Both the position numbers and the translations under genes were made by a program. Shown one piece after another: positions 19,209-28,331 of a DNA stretch of 64,000 bases (its first letter is position 1; each line of letters opens with the position of its first letter). Below the pieces are notes generated by a model that was not told the DNA's origin, did no database searches, and was given only the letters and a program-made list of their open reading frames with translations. Location of the stretch: assembly GCA_019694165.1 (NCBI GenBank), contig JAIBCL010000009.1:124001-188000 (forward strand), read 5' to 3'. The DNA comes from Verrucomicrobiaceae bacterium. GTDB taxonomy: Bacteria > Verrucomicrobiota > Verrucomicrobiia > Verrucomicrobiales > Verrucomicrobiaceae.

Positions 19209-20135
19209 ATGATCCCATCCCCACTCACCGGCATCGTTCCGCCTCTCGTCACGCCATTGTCTGATCGCGACACGCTTGATGTCGCCGGTCTTGAGCGATT
19301 GGTCGAGCGACTCATCAATGGTGGCGTCAGCGGCCTGTTCATCATCGGAACGACAGGCGAAGGACCGAGCCTGAGCTATCGGCTGCGTCGCGAGCTAATC
19401 GATCACACGTGCAAGTTTGCGAAGGGCAGGGTGCCGGTGCTCGTTGGCATCACGGACACGGCGTTTGTCGAGTCGGTGAACATCGCCAAGCACGCAGCCG
19501 ATGCCGGGGCGGACGCGCTGGTTGCTGCGCCGCCATATTATTTGCCGGAAGGTCAGCCGGAGCTGCTCGAATACATCCATCACCTGCTGCCTGAGCTGCC
19601 GCTGCCGTTTTATCTCTACAACATGCCGTCGCTGACCAAGGTCAGCTTTGAGGTCGATACCGTGCACGCGCTTCTCGACGATCCGCGCATCCACGGCATC
19701 AAAGACAGCTCGGGCAACATGACGTATTTCCATCGTCTCTGCCGGCAGCTCGTGGATCGCCCAGACTGGACCGTGCTCATGGGGCCGGAGGAGCTGCTGC
19801 TCGATGCCGTGCTCGCCGGTGGTCACGGCGGCGTGAATGGCGGCGCGAATCTGTTTCCGCAGCTCTATGTCGCACTGCATCGCGCGGCACAAAGCGGTGA
19901 TATGGCCCGCGCTCGTGCGCTTCACGCGCTGGTGATGGATGTGTCCACGAACCTCTATCAAGTGGGCCGTCACTCGTCGGCAATCATCAAAGGACTCAAG
20001 TGCGCGCTCTCGATCGAAGGCGTGTGCGACGACTTCATGGCCGAGCCGTTCCATCGCTTCCGCGACGAGCAACGCCGCCGCATCGAACAGGTGCTCGCCG
20101 AATTGAAGGAGAAGATCGCGGCAGCCGTTCAGTGA
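19209..20135 (+). CDS. DapA/NanA-family aldolase (dihydrodipicolinate synthase family)
   Basis: 308 aa TIM barrel. The substrate-carboxylate motif GTTGEG is at 48-52, the catalytic Tyr is in YLYNMP (Y137), and the Schiff-base Lys is in GIKDSSGN (K165). Family members cleave or make pyruvate adducts: sialic acid lyase, KDG/KDPG-type aldolases, or DapA. The operon context (sugar isomerase before, FG-GAP and sialidase after, AraC opposite) argues for sugar-acid or sialic-acid-like catabolism rather than lysine synthesis. The gene starts 9 bp after the isomerase. Confidence 0.9.
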   Translation: MIPSPLTGIVPPLVTPLSDRDTLDVAGLERLVERLINGGVSGLFIIGTTGEGPSLSYRLRRELIDHTCKFAKGRVPVLVGITDTAFVESVNIAKHAADAGADALVAAPPYYLPEGQPELLEYIHHLLPELPLPFYLYNMPSLTKVSFEVDTVHALLDDPRIHGIKDSSGNMTYFHRLCRQLVDRPDWTVLMGPEELLLDAVLAGGHGGVNGGANLFPQLYVALHRAAQSGDMARARALHALVMDVSTNLYQVGRHSSAIIKGLKCALSIEGVCDDFMAEPFHRFRDEQRRRIEQVLAELKEKIAAAVQ

Positions 20136-20153
20136 ATTCCACCCGCCAAAATC

Positions 20154-22067
20154 ATGCGTTCCCGTTTTCTGTCCTTCCTCTGCGTTTTGTCATCGCTGCC
20201 CGCCTGCGCTGAACCGCTCCAGCGCCTGCAATACAACAACCCGGGCCTCGTCGTCGATCTCGGCGTTGGCTTGTGGGCGTGGCCGCTGCCGATGGACTTC
20301 GATGGCGATGGTGATCTCGACCTCGTCGTGAGCTGCCCGGACAAGCCTTACAACGGCACCTACTTCTTTGAGAACGCGAGTCCGAAGGGCACGAAGATGC
20401 CAGTCTTCAAACCGGGCAAACGCATTAGCAAGGGCATGACCAATGCGCGCATCAGCTATGTGAATGGCAAGCCGATCGTCATGACGCCAGGTGTGACGTA
20501 TCCCGACTTCAAGAACACGGGCTTCGACAAAGGTGTGAAGTTGGCGATCTCGGCAACGGCTTTCCATCCGAACAAACTGCGCGCGAACGAATGGCACTTC
20601 GCTGACTTCGACGGCGATGGAGTGCAAGACCTCATCATCGGCGCGGAAGACTGGACGAACTACGGCTGGGACAACAACTACGATGAGAACGGCCACTGGA
20701 CTGCCGACCTGCTGCGGGGTTTCGTTTACTTCCTGAAGAACACGGGCACGCTGGAGAAGCCGGCCTTCGACAAGCCGAAGACGCTGGCCGCGGCCGGCAC
20801 ACAGATTGATGGCTTCGGCATGCCTTCGCCATGTCTCGCAGACTACGATGGCGATGGCGATCTCGATTTGATCACCGGTGAGTTCATTGATGGCTTCACC
20901 TTCTACAAGAACGAAGGCACGAAGGAGAAATACAAGTTCGCGCGCGGTGTGCGCTTGCAGCACGACGGCAAGTTCATCCACATGGACCTGGAGATGATCA
21001 CACCCACCTCGATTGATTGGGATGGTGACGGCGATGTCGATCTGATTTGCGGCGATGAAGACGGTCGCGTGGCGCTGATCGAGAACACAGGCAAGCTCGT
21101 CGATGGCGTTCCGCAGATTTTGCCGCCAGTGTATTTCCAGCAAGAGGCTGAAGACGTGAAGGTGGGTGCGTTGTGCTCACCTGCGGGCATTGATTGGGAT
21201 GGCGACGGCGATGATGACATTGTCACCGGCAGCAGCGCTGGTTACATCACTTTCATCGAGAACCTCAGTGGGCCGAAGGTCGCATCACCGAAGTGGGCCG
21301 CACCGAGGCATCTTGAAGCCGATGGTAAAGCGATCCGCGTCATGGCTGGACCCAACGGCAGCATTCAAGGTCCCGCTGAGTGCAAGTGGGGCTACACTAC
21401 GGTGAGCGTCGCTGACTGGGATGGCGATGGCTTGCCCGACATCATGTGCAACTCGATCTGGGGCAAGGTTCACTGGTATCGCAATGTCGGCACACGCACC
21501 GCACCGAAGCTGGCCGCTGCGCAGCCGATCGAGGTCGAATGGAATGGCAAGCAGCCTGAACTCGCGTGGGGCTGGATGAAGCCGGAGGGCAATGCCTTGC
21601 TCACTCAGTGGCGCACCACGCCGGTGATCGTGGACTTCGATGGCGATGGCAAACTCGACCTCGTCATGCTCGATCACGAAGGCTACCTGGCCTTCTTCAA
21701 GCGCACGACTGATAGCAAGCTCAGCACTCCGCAGCGCGTGCTCGCCAGTGAAAAGGGAGAAGCGCTGAAGTTCAGCGGCGGTCCCGCAGGCAAGTCCGGT
21801 CGTCGCAAGCTCACGCTCTTCGACTGGAATGGCGACGGCAAACTCGACATCCTAATCAACAGCCAGAACGCCGAACTGTGGCAGCAGGTCGAGCAACGTA
21901 ATGGCAAGTGGCTCTTCAAGAACGTCGGTAACCTCAGCGAGACCAATCTCGCTGGCCACGACACGTCACCTACTACCGTGGACTTCGACGGCGATGGCGT
22001 GCGCGACTTGCTGCTCGGTGCGGAAGACGGGCGCTTCTACACGCTCAAGAATCCGCGCTCGAAGTAA
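20154..22067 (+). CDS. Secreted FG-GAP/VCBS-repeat beta-propeller protein
   Basis: 637 aa with signal peptide MRSRFLSFLCVLSSLPACA. About nine calcium-binding-type repeats are visible, with loops such as DFDGDGDLDLVV, DFDGDGVQDLIIG, DYDGDGDLDLITG, DWDGDGDVDLICG and DWNGDGKLDILIN, spaced as in an integrin-like propeller. Its role is not clear; such proteins in PVC bacteria are thought to bind glycans. It is the third gene of the sugar operon (18 bp after the aldolase). Confidence 0.88.
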   Translation: MRSRFLSFLCVLSSLPACAEPLQRLQYNNPGLVVDLGVGLWAWPLPMDFDGDGDLDLVVSCPDKPYNGTYFFENASPKGTKMPVFKPGKRISKGMTNARISYVNGKPIVMTPGVTYPDFKNTGFDKGVKLAISATAFHPNKLRANEWHFADFDGDGVQDLIIGAEDWTNYGWDNNYDENGHWTADLLRGFVYFLKNTGTLEKPAFDKPKTLAAAGTQIDGFGMPSPCLADYDGDGDLDLITGEFIDGFTFYKNEGTKEKYKFARGVRLQHDGKFIHMDLEMITPTSIDWDGDGDVDLICGDEDGRVALIENTGKLVDGVPQILPPVYFQQEAEDVKVGALCSPAGIDWDGDGDDDIVTGSSAGYITFIENLSGPKVASPKWAAPRHLEADGKAIRVMAGPNGSIQGPAECKWGYTTVSVADWDGDGLPDIMCNSIWGKVHWYRNVGTRTAPKLAAAQPIEVEWNGKQPELAWGWMKPEGNALLTQWRTTPVIVDFDGDGKLDLVMLDHEGYLAFFKRTTDSKLSTPQRVLASEKGEALKFSGGPAGKSGRRKLTLFDWNGDGKLDILINSQNAELWQQVEQRNGKWLFKNVGNLSETNLAGHDTSPTTVDFDGDGVRDLLLGAEDGRFYTLKNPRSK

Positions 22068-22083
22068 CTCACCTCTCACACTC

Positions 22084-23139
22084 ATGAAAACGCTTCTCCT
22101 TTCCTGCCTTGCACTTGTGCCTGTGATCGCTTCGGCCGCCGATCCCGCGCTTCTCAAAACCGAATACATCTACGACACGGGACCTTATCCCTCGATCCAT
22201 GCGACGACGATCGTCGAGACGCCAACGGGTCTTGTTTCAGCATGGTTCGGCGGCACGGCGGAGAAAAACCCGGATGTGTGCATCTGGGTCTCCCGGCTTG
22301 TGGATGGCAAGTGGACCGAGAGTATCGAGACCGCCAACGGCGTGCAGCCGGACGGCACGAGGCATCCGACGTGGAACCCCGTGCTGTTTCAGCCGAAGGA
22401 CGCACCGCTCATGCTCTTCTACAAGGTGGGTCCTTCGCCCAGCACTTGGTGGGGAGAGCTGAAGACGAGCGCCGACGGCGGCAAGTCGTGGTCGGCAGCA
22501 CAGAAGCTGCCCAAAGGCATCTTCGGCCCGATCAAGAACAAGCCCGTTCAACTCGCGAATGGCGACATTCTCTGCCCCACGAGCAACGAGACCGACACGA
22601 AGCCCAGCGCCTGGGCCATCTACTTCGAGCGCACCGCCGATCTCGGCAAAACATGGACTCGCACCGAGCTGCTGCACGACGGCCTGAAGATCAGCGCCAT
22701 TCAGCCGAGCCTTCTCTTCCTCGGCGGCGACAAGCTGCAAGCCGTGGGCCGTACGAAGCAGAGCAAAGTCTTCCAAATCACCTCTGAGGATGGAGGCAAG
22801 ACCTGGGGTGAGATTGCGCTCACCGACCTGCCGAATCCGAATTCCGGCATCGACGCTGTGACGCTCGCCGATAGTCGCCATCTGCTGATCTACAACCACA
22901 CCACCAAAGGTCGCAGCCCGCTGAATCTCGCCGTAAGTAAGGACGGCAAAACCTGGGAAGCCGCGCTGATCTTTGAAGACGAGCCGAAGAAAGAGTTCAG
23001 CTATCCGGCCATCATTCAGACCAAGGACGGCCTCGTTCACATCACCTACACCTGGCAGCGAAAGAAGGCGAAGCACGTCGTGCTCGATCCCGCCAAGCTC
23101 ACCGCGAAGCCCATCGTGAACGGCCAATGGCCGCAGTGA
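22084..23139 (+). CDS. Secreted sialidase/BNR-repeat protein
   Basis: 351 aa from ATG 22084, with signal peptide ending ASAAD. Three Asp-box repeats are visible (SADGGKSW, SEDGGKTW, SKDGKTW), and the fold is a six-bladed sialidase propeller (YPSIHATTIVETPTGLVSAWFGGTAEKNPDVCIW near the N-terminus). Related PVC proteins are annotated as exo-alpha-sialidase, though many are probably other glycosidases. It lies 16 bp downstream of the FG-GAP gene and completes the operon. Confidence 0.88.
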   Translation: MKTLLLSCLALVPVIASAADPALLKTEYIYDTGPYPSIHATTIVETPTGLVSAWFGGTAEKNPDVCIWVSRLVDGKWTESIETANGVQPDGTRHPTWNPVLFQPKDAPLMLFYKVGPSPSTWWGELKTSADGGKSWSAAQKLPKGIFGPIKNKPVQLANGDILCPTSNETDTKPSAWAIYFERTADLGKTWTRTELLHDGLKISAIQPSLLFLGGDKLQAVGRTKQSKVFQITSEDGGKTWGEIALTDLPNPNSGIDAVTLADSRHLLIYNHTTKGRSPLNLAVSKDGKTWEAALIFEDEPKKEFSYPAIIQTKDGLVHITYTWQRKKAKHVVLDPAKLTAKPIVNGQWPQ

Positions 23140-23201
23140 GGTTTTGTTCTCATCGAATCCAAACCCTTCCAACTCAGTCGAGAGCCCTCGAATCCACCAC
23201 G

Positions 23202-23411
23202 ATGCCTGGAACCCTGCTCACGGTCTTTTTCGTCGCCACATGCTCGCTCGCTTTGGCCGATGCGAATCTCGAAATCCTCAAGCCAGGCTCGCTGGCAGCA
23301 GCGAATCCGACGTTGAGTGTGGCGTCGCGGGGGAATGTGATCATTTACAGGGAGACTGGCTGCTACGGCGGCTTGCCGGCGAATCATGGGCGGCGGCAGT
23401 GGTACGAATAG
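23202..23411 (+). pseudogene. Truncated sialidase-like secreted protein remnant
   Basis: 69 residues: a signal peptide (MPGTLLTVFFVATCSLALADA), then NVIIYRETGCYGGLPANHG, which is close to the YRxxGRYGGWPANHG start of a second BNR/sialidase-like family seen in PVC bacteria, then a stop at RRQWYE. A complete member would run for several hundred residues. The following 23412-23663 (252 bp) carries no continuation that I can recognise in any frame, so this is probably a decayed copy. It begins 62 bp after the intact sialidase. Confidence 0.6.
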
Positions 23412-23663
23412 ATGGTTGCGGGACCTTGTTTCAGTTCGCGGCTGGTTGTGCACTTTGTCCAAGGCTTCGACCTCACCGGACTCGACGGTCTGATCCCGGG
23501 TCGCTACAGCGGACGACGTTGCATTGTGCTCGAGGAGCAGCCTGCCGAGCCTGAACCAAATCAAGCCAAAGGCTGCAAGCCCCGGTCCGCTGACAGGCCA
23601 GGAGGCCCATTCTTCGGGGCCTGACTGCCGAGGCACCATGCGGCACATCGTGGCGGGAGAGCG

Positions 23664-24146
23664 CTACGGTTTCACGCCGGCTTCTTTGAACAGCGCACGC
23701 AGCGAGGGGCCATCGGTGTAGTGAAAGTCGGCAATCTTCCACACGCCGTCCTGCTGGATGAGATCGACTTTCGTGGATTTCTTGTCGTCGTAGTTCATGA
23801 AGGTGACAAGGACGGTGGTCATGCCCTTGGCAGTCACGGGTTTGTTGACGACGAGCTTCTTGATCTCGAGGTCCTGGGAACCGTAAAGCGGGGCGAAGTC
23901 GAGTACGCCCGGCTCGTTGTTCTTCCGCGATGTTGCGACGTCCTTTTCAATGAGGGAAGCCAGTTCCTTGGTGAAATAGTGATCAAGCAGCTTGCGACTC
24001 ATGTGCTCGCCGAAGGGATCGGCGCCATTTTTCTCGGACTGGTAGAGTTCCGTAACCAGTGCATCCGCCGAAGGAGCCGGCTTGTCAGCGGCGTGAACGG
24101 TCAAAACCAGGAGAAGGAACAATGTGGAAAGTGGGTGAGCGCGCAT
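23664..24146 (-). CDS. Secreted DUF3828-like protein
   Basis: 160 aa from ATG 24146 with signal peptide MRAHPLSTLFLLLVLTVHAA. The pattern ALVTELYQ...LSRKLLDHYF, LASLIEKDVATSR, GVLDFAPLYGSQDLEI and IQQDGVWKIADFHY matches DUF3828/YbjP-like periplasmic proteins of unknown role. It is on the same strand as the two genes before it, with an 89-bp gap. Confidence 0.65.
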   Translation of the reverse strand: MRAHPLSTLFLLLVLTVHAADKPAPSADALVTELYQSEKNGADPFGEHMSRKLLDHYFTKELASLIEKDVATSRKNNEPGVLDFAPLYGSQDLEIKKLVVNKPVTAKGMTTVLVTFMNYDDKKSTKVDLIQQDGVWKIADFHYTDGPSLRALFKEAGVKP

Positions 24147-24235
24147 GGCGGATGCTATGCCGCAAATTGCCGGATTGTCGAGCGCTGAGGACGCGAAGCG
24201 ACAACGCACATGGGAGGGCGGCCAGGGACATGCCG

Positions 24236-24631
24236 CTACGAGGCGCCGGACTGGAGCACGTAGAGCGGGAGACGGCTGAGTGTCTGGCCGTCCACTTTCA
24301 GCTCGAAGTAATACTCACCGGCTTCCTTGAGTTCGAACCCGAGCAGATTCCAAATGTGCATGTTCGTCTGGGAGCGCTCGTTGGCGATCTGCACGTCGAT
24401 CTTCTGAATCATCGGTTTCATGACCGGCCGCATGTCGGGATCACAGAAATGCACCTGGATGGTATGCTGGCCTTCCTCACCCAGGTCGAAGCGCAGGCGG
24501 ATGGCGATGGCGCAGAGCGGATGCTTGCAGGGAAAACTAGAGGCGGCAATGGTGTCGAAAGAACCAAGCACATTGAGCTTGCCGCCCGACACAGTGGCAG
24601 CATCGCAGAGGGTGAAAATTTCCAGGTTCAC
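24236..24631 (-). CDS. DUF6941-like conserved protein
   Basis: 131 aa from GTG 24631. The sequence VNLEIFTLCDAATVSGGKLN ... GSFDTIAASSFPCKHPLCAIAIRLRF and the beta-rich C-terminus ending RLPLYVLQ match a family common in PVC bacteria and labelled DUF6941, of unknown function. The GTG overlaps the stop of the upstream zinc-ribbon gene as GTGA (24628-24631), so the pair is probably translationally coupled. The start is supported by this overlap and by loss of family-like sequence upstream. Confidence 0.68.
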   Translation of the reverse strand: MNLEIFTLCDAATVSGGKLNVLGSFDTIAASSFPCKHPLCAIAIRLRFDLGEEGQHTIQVHFCDPDMRPVMKPMIQKIDVQIANERSQTNMHIWNLLGFELKEAGEYYFELKVDGQTLSRLPLYVLQSGAS

Positions 24632-26757
24632 TCCACTTTTTTTCTCGGCTTCTTGATGTCCTTGCCACCCGCCGGTTTCTGTGAGCCGCCTCCGCCGGCG
24701 GGGGCGGCAGCCGGTTTGGCGGCGGCTTGGTAGCTGTACCAGTTTAGCTGCGGCACATCTGCCAGCTCGACCCACTTCATCTCGCCGAGGGTCTTCCAGC
24801 GCAGTTCGACGATGACGTATGATGCCACTGTCTCCCAACTGATCCGCTTGGCTAGGTCCGAGGCCAGGGGCGTGCCCTTCGGCACGAAAACGAAGCCTAC
24901 GTAGGAAGGATACGGCGGTTGGATTTCGAAGCAGTCCTTGGATTCGAGATCGGGCACGTCATCATCGAAATAGTGCGTGCGACGGATGCCGACGTGGAAT
25001 TGGGCGGGCATGTCATGGTATCCACTGAGGAACTGCTTGAGCAGATCGTCGCGGAACTCCACGAACGCCAGCCAGTCCACCTTGAAGACAGTGCCTTCTT
25101 TTTGCAGCATGACGGGGATGGGATACTGCCAGAGCTTGCTAGCCACGCTGAAGACGCAATGGGCGCCGCCGCCTGTCTCGGGCGTGGGGTCGTAGCGCAG
25201 GAACTGCACCTCATCCACGGCGATGGCACCGGGATCGGTCTTGGCGTAGTAGCGCTCCATCAGCGGCTGTATGGCTGCCGCCCCGAGCGTGTGCGGAAGG
25301 CGTTCTTTCAGACTCTTCGCCGCGAAGAAGGACTTCAAGGCAGCGGCGGCCGGTGCGGCTTCTGGCTTCATTTCCTGGAGACCGCCGATCGTCTCGATGG
25401 GAGGCGTGGACAGCGGCTCGGAAGACGTGGGCACCGCAGTGATGGCGGGAGCCGACGGTTCAACAGCGGGCGGCGGGAACGGCGATGGTTGAGATCTGCT
25501 GGGCGCGCGCATTAACGCGGCATCGGTTCCGTCGTCTTCCACGATGGTGGCCCGCGGCACCGCCGGCATCACCACGGTGCCGGGTGATGTGCCAGGTTTC
25601 ACTTCGGCGGGAGGCTCGTCGCTGCCCGGCGGCTTAGACGGCGAAAAACCCGGTGGCACCGACTGGCGCCCCTGTCCTGCCGCAGGCGGATTCAAGGGAC
25701 CACCAGAACCCGCAGACATTTTCACGGCAGGCGTTTCCTCGGTGGCGGGCTTCTCCTGAGCATTCTTGTCGCGCGGATCAAAGACTTGCGGGCTTTTCCC
25801 GCCGCTTGGTTCCTCAGACTTCGGAACCTGGGCCGTTGATGCCTGGGTCGCGCTTGACGCGGATTTTTCGGTATCGGCAGACGGTTCGGGGGCGATCTCT
25901 TTCTTCGAGTGGAAATAGCGCGCCGCCAGCTCTTTCAACGGCTCCTGAAACATCCAGCAGGCGACGCCCAGGCCGCCGATCAACAACACTGCGGCCAGCG
26001 CCGCGACGAGCCGGCCACCGCGCTTCCGCTTGCCACCGAGCTGAAAATCTGCCGCCGGTTTCGGCCTCGCGACGGATGCTGGCATCGCTGGCCTCTCTCC
26101 GACGGGATCCAGCGTCGGCGGCTTCGCCTCGCCATGGGAATGGAGCACCTGCGGCTCGCTGGAGGACCCACGCAGAATTGTCGCCATCGGATCCTCGGGA
26201 TCGCGCGTCGGCATCGTCGGAAGCGGCGGCTGCGAGGAACCGGGCAGCGTCCACTGCGGTCCACCCGTGCTACCTCCTGGGCCGGCTCCAGATGCCGGCA
26301 GGGAAACCGAACCCGGCTGGTTGAGCAAACTCGCCCCCAGCGAAGGTGGTGACTGGCCCGGCGGCCGGCGGGGCGGGAGCTGCGCGGGCAAATGGGGAGT
26401 AGCCTCCGGCACATGCGCAACGACAGGAGGTGGCGCGGCAGGCAGCTGAGTCGCGGGGGGCAGAAGCGACGGTGAATTCCAACCGCCGGCACCGGATTCC
26501 ATTGCCGGCACCTGCCTCTCGACGGGCGGCGGAATCGTCGCCACCGGCATTTGCGGCGGAAAAGGCGGCATCGTTGGTGGAGCCATCGCCGGCATGGGTG
26601 GGACCTGCAGCGCCTCCTGCCTGGATGCTGGTGCCGGAGGCGAAGTAACGGTGGCTCCGCATCGTGGACACGGACCGCTCACACCCGCAAGCTGCACGGG
26701 CACCGTGAGCGGTGCCTGACAGGCGGTGCATTGAAAATGAAGAACGTCTTGGCTCAT
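24628..26757 (-). CDS. Zinc-ribbon, Pro-rich single-span membrane protein of unknown function
   Basis: 709 aa. Residues ~10-35 form a zinc ribbon (CTACQAPLTVPVQLAG then CPRCG). A Pro/Gln-rich disordered stretch follows to ~235, then a basic-flanked membrane segment (LVAALAAVLLIGGLGVACWMF, about 250-270), a second long low-complexity region to ~470, and a folded C-terminal domain (RERLPHTLGAAAIQPLMERYY-like helix; DPTPETGGGAHCVFSVASK; RISWETVASYVIVELRW). The layout, cytosolic zinc ribbon and periplasmic C-domain, is like other PVC membrane proteins; no function known. It is coupled to the DUF6941-like gene by a GTGA overlap. Confidence 0.65.
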   Translation of the reverse strand: MSQDVLHFQCTACQAPLTVPVQLAGVSGPCPRCGATVTSPPAPASRQEALQVPPMPAMAPPTMPPFPPQMPVATIPPPVERQVPAMESGAGGWNSPSLLPPATQLPAAPPPVVAHVPEATPHLPAQLPPRRPPGQSPPSLGASLLNQPGSVSLPASGAGPGGSTGGPQWTLPGSSQPPLPTMPTRDPEDPMATILRGSSSEPQVLHSHGEAKPPTLDPVGERPAMPASVARPKPAADFQLGGKRKRGGRLVAALAAVLLIGGLGVACWMFQEPLKELAARYFHSKKEIAPEPSADTEKSASSATQASTAQVPKSEEPSGGKSPQVFDPRDKNAQEKPATEETPAVKMSAGSGGPLNPPAAGQGRQSVPPGFSPSKPPGSDEPPAEVKPGTSPGTVVMPAVPRATIVEDDGTDAALMRAPSRSQPSPFPPPAVEPSAPAITAVPTSSEPLSTPPIETIGGLQEMKPEAAPAAAALKSFFAAKSLKERLPHTLGAAAIQPLMERYYAKTDPGAIAVDEVQFLRYDPTPETGGGAHCVFSVASKLWQYPIPVMLQKEGTVFKVDWLAFVEFRDDLLKQFLSGYHDMPAQFHVGIRRTHYFDDDVPDLESKDCFEIQPPYPSYVGFVFVPKGTPLASDLAKRISWETVASYVIVELRWKTLGEMKWVELADVPQLNWYSYQAAAKPAAAPAGGGGSQKPAGGKDIKKPRKKVE

Positions 26758-27154
26758 GTCTCGGTGCGTGCGGGGGGACGGTCACAGGCCCGTCGTGAAG
26801 AACGACGGGAAAAAATATGCTTGATGGGTGCCGGCTGCAACGACTGCCAGAAGATGACGACTGCATAGTTCGGGCTGCGGCGAAAAAGTCAACGCGGAAT
26901 CCCGCCGGGAGGGCAGAGCATGCGCACGAATGGTCAAGCGAGGGAGTCTCCCACGGATTCACGAAGGTCCGCTGATCGCTTCGATCGTGCGATTTGTGGG
27001 CCTTCGTGGATGGATGGGAAGATTCGTAACGTCCGTGTTTTCAGTGTCATTTCGTGCGCAAACCCTGGCGCGAGGGTTGCATTCCGGCGCATTCTCGCCG
27101 ATGGACGATGCCCCTTTTGCCCGGCGGGCGCGAGGGCATCACAGAAATCTCTCC
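26758..27154. other. 397-bp gene-free region with long stem-loop, upstream of epimerase
   Basis: This is the divergent interval between the zinc-ribbon gene and the epimerase. A 14-bp stem (26957-26970 with 26998-27011, all positions pairing in RNA with two G-U pairs) encloses a 27-nt loop holding a smaller GATCG-CTT-CGATC hairpin (26974-26986). At 27022-27058 there is a degenerate 10-nt periodicity (TCCGTGTTTT / CAGTGTCATT / TCGTGCGCAA). No confident promoter or small gene is visible. Confidence 0.55.
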
Positions 27155-28129
27155 ATGAACATCCTGGTCACAGGTGGCGCCGGCTTCATCGGCTCCCACA
27201 CGGTAGAGCGTCTGCTCCGCGACGGAGCGGGTCGCGTCTTCATTCTCGACAGTTTCAACGACTACTACGATCCCGCCATCAAGCGGGTGAATGCCAGCGG
27301 CTTCGCCGATCGCGTGACCGTGCACGAGGGCGACATCACCGACCGCACCTGGGTGGACCGTGTCTTTGACGAAGGCCGCTTTGACGCCGTCATCCACCTC
27401 GCCGCGCGCGCCGGCGTGCGCCCTTCCATTCTCGACCCCGAGTTGTACATCGACACGAACATCAAGGGCACCTTTCATCTTCTTGAAGCCTGCAAGCGCA
27501 CTGGTTGCCACCGCTTCGTATTTGCCAGCAGTTCGTCGGTTTACGGCGTGAACAAGAAGGTGCCCTTCGCCGAGGAGGACCCTATCCTGCAGACCATCAG
27601 TCCGTACGCGATGACCAAGATGGCCGGCGAGCAAATGTGCTCGAACTACGCCCACCTCGACGCCATCCGCTGCGTCTGCCTGCGCTTCTTCACTGTGTAT
27701 GGCCCGCGCCAGCGCCCTGACCTTGCCATCTCCAAATTTACGCGCCTCATCCACGAGGACCAGCCCATCGACCGCTACGGCAAGGGCGACACCGCGCGCG
27801 ACTACACGTTCATCAGCGACATCGTGGACGGCATCATCGGTGCGCTCGACTACACCGCGCGTGGCGACGTGCCGGCATGTGACATCTTCAACCTCGGCGG
27901 CTCGCAGACCGTGAAGCTCAACGATCTCATCGCCGCCATCGAAAAGGCCATCGGCAAAAAAGCTGCGATCAACGAGATGCCCGAGCAGCCCGGCGATGTG
28001 CCGCTGACCTCCGCCGACGTGAGCAAGGCTGCGCGCCTGCTGAACTTCAAGCCCACGACCCATATTGACACTGGCATCCCTTCCTTCGTGGAGTGGTGGC
28101 TGGACATGCGGCGGCGCGGACTGCGGTGA
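27155..28129 (+). CDS. NAD-dependent epimerase, UDP-glucuronate 4-epimerase-like
   Basis: 324 aa from ATG 27155. The extended-SDR hallmarks are the N-terminal NAD motif VTGGAGFIGSH, the active-site YAMTK (YxxxK) with upstream SSSSVYG, and RFFTVYGPRQRPDLAISKF, which with FNDYYDPAIK is typical of the UDP-glucuronate 4-epimerase/GAE group that makes UDP-galacturonate for surface polysaccharides. UDP-glucose 4-epimerase or a dehydratase remains possible. It stands alone on the plus strand, 397 bp after the divergent zinc-ribbon gene. Confidence 0.88.
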   Translation: MNILVTGGAGFIGSHTVERLLRDGAGRVFILDSFNDYYDPAIKRVNASGFADRVTVHEGDITDRTWVDRVFDEGRFDAVIHLAARAGVRPSILDPELYIDTNIKGTFHLLEACKRTGCHRFVFASSSSVYGVNKKVPFAEEDPILQTISPYAMTKMAGEQMCSNYAHLDAIRCVCLRFFTVYGPRQRPDLAISKFTRLIHEDQPIDRYGKGDTARDYTFISDIVDGIIGALDYTARGDVPACDIFNLGGSQTVKLNDLIAAIEKAIGKKAAINEMPEQPGDVPLTSADVSKAARLLNFKPTTHIDTGIPSFVEWWLDMRRRGLR

Positions 28130-28331
28130 TGCGGCCGCGAGGTGGCGGGCTGCTCTTGGCCTGCGTGATCGTTCCGCCCCGCGCGGACGGCTTCTCGCCC
28201 ACCTTCCGGCTGCTGTGCGGCGTCCGCCATTCGCCGTAGGCCCGAAGAAGGATACCCGTGCGGCCGGACCGCGTGCACGATGGGTGCCGCTGAAGCAAAA
28301 CCGACATCCACCCTGTAGCCCCGTCCCATCC

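Noticed and set aside
19209-20135. Calling the DapA-type aldolase a true dapA of lysine synthesis.
   Set aside because: The operon is a sugar-catabolic one with an AraC regulator, isomerase and sialidase; the family motif alone does not decide the substrate.
23412-23624. A 70-codon plus-strand frame after the sialidase remnant.
   Set aside because: It has no family resemblance and unusual composition; probably noncoding or part of the decayed gene.
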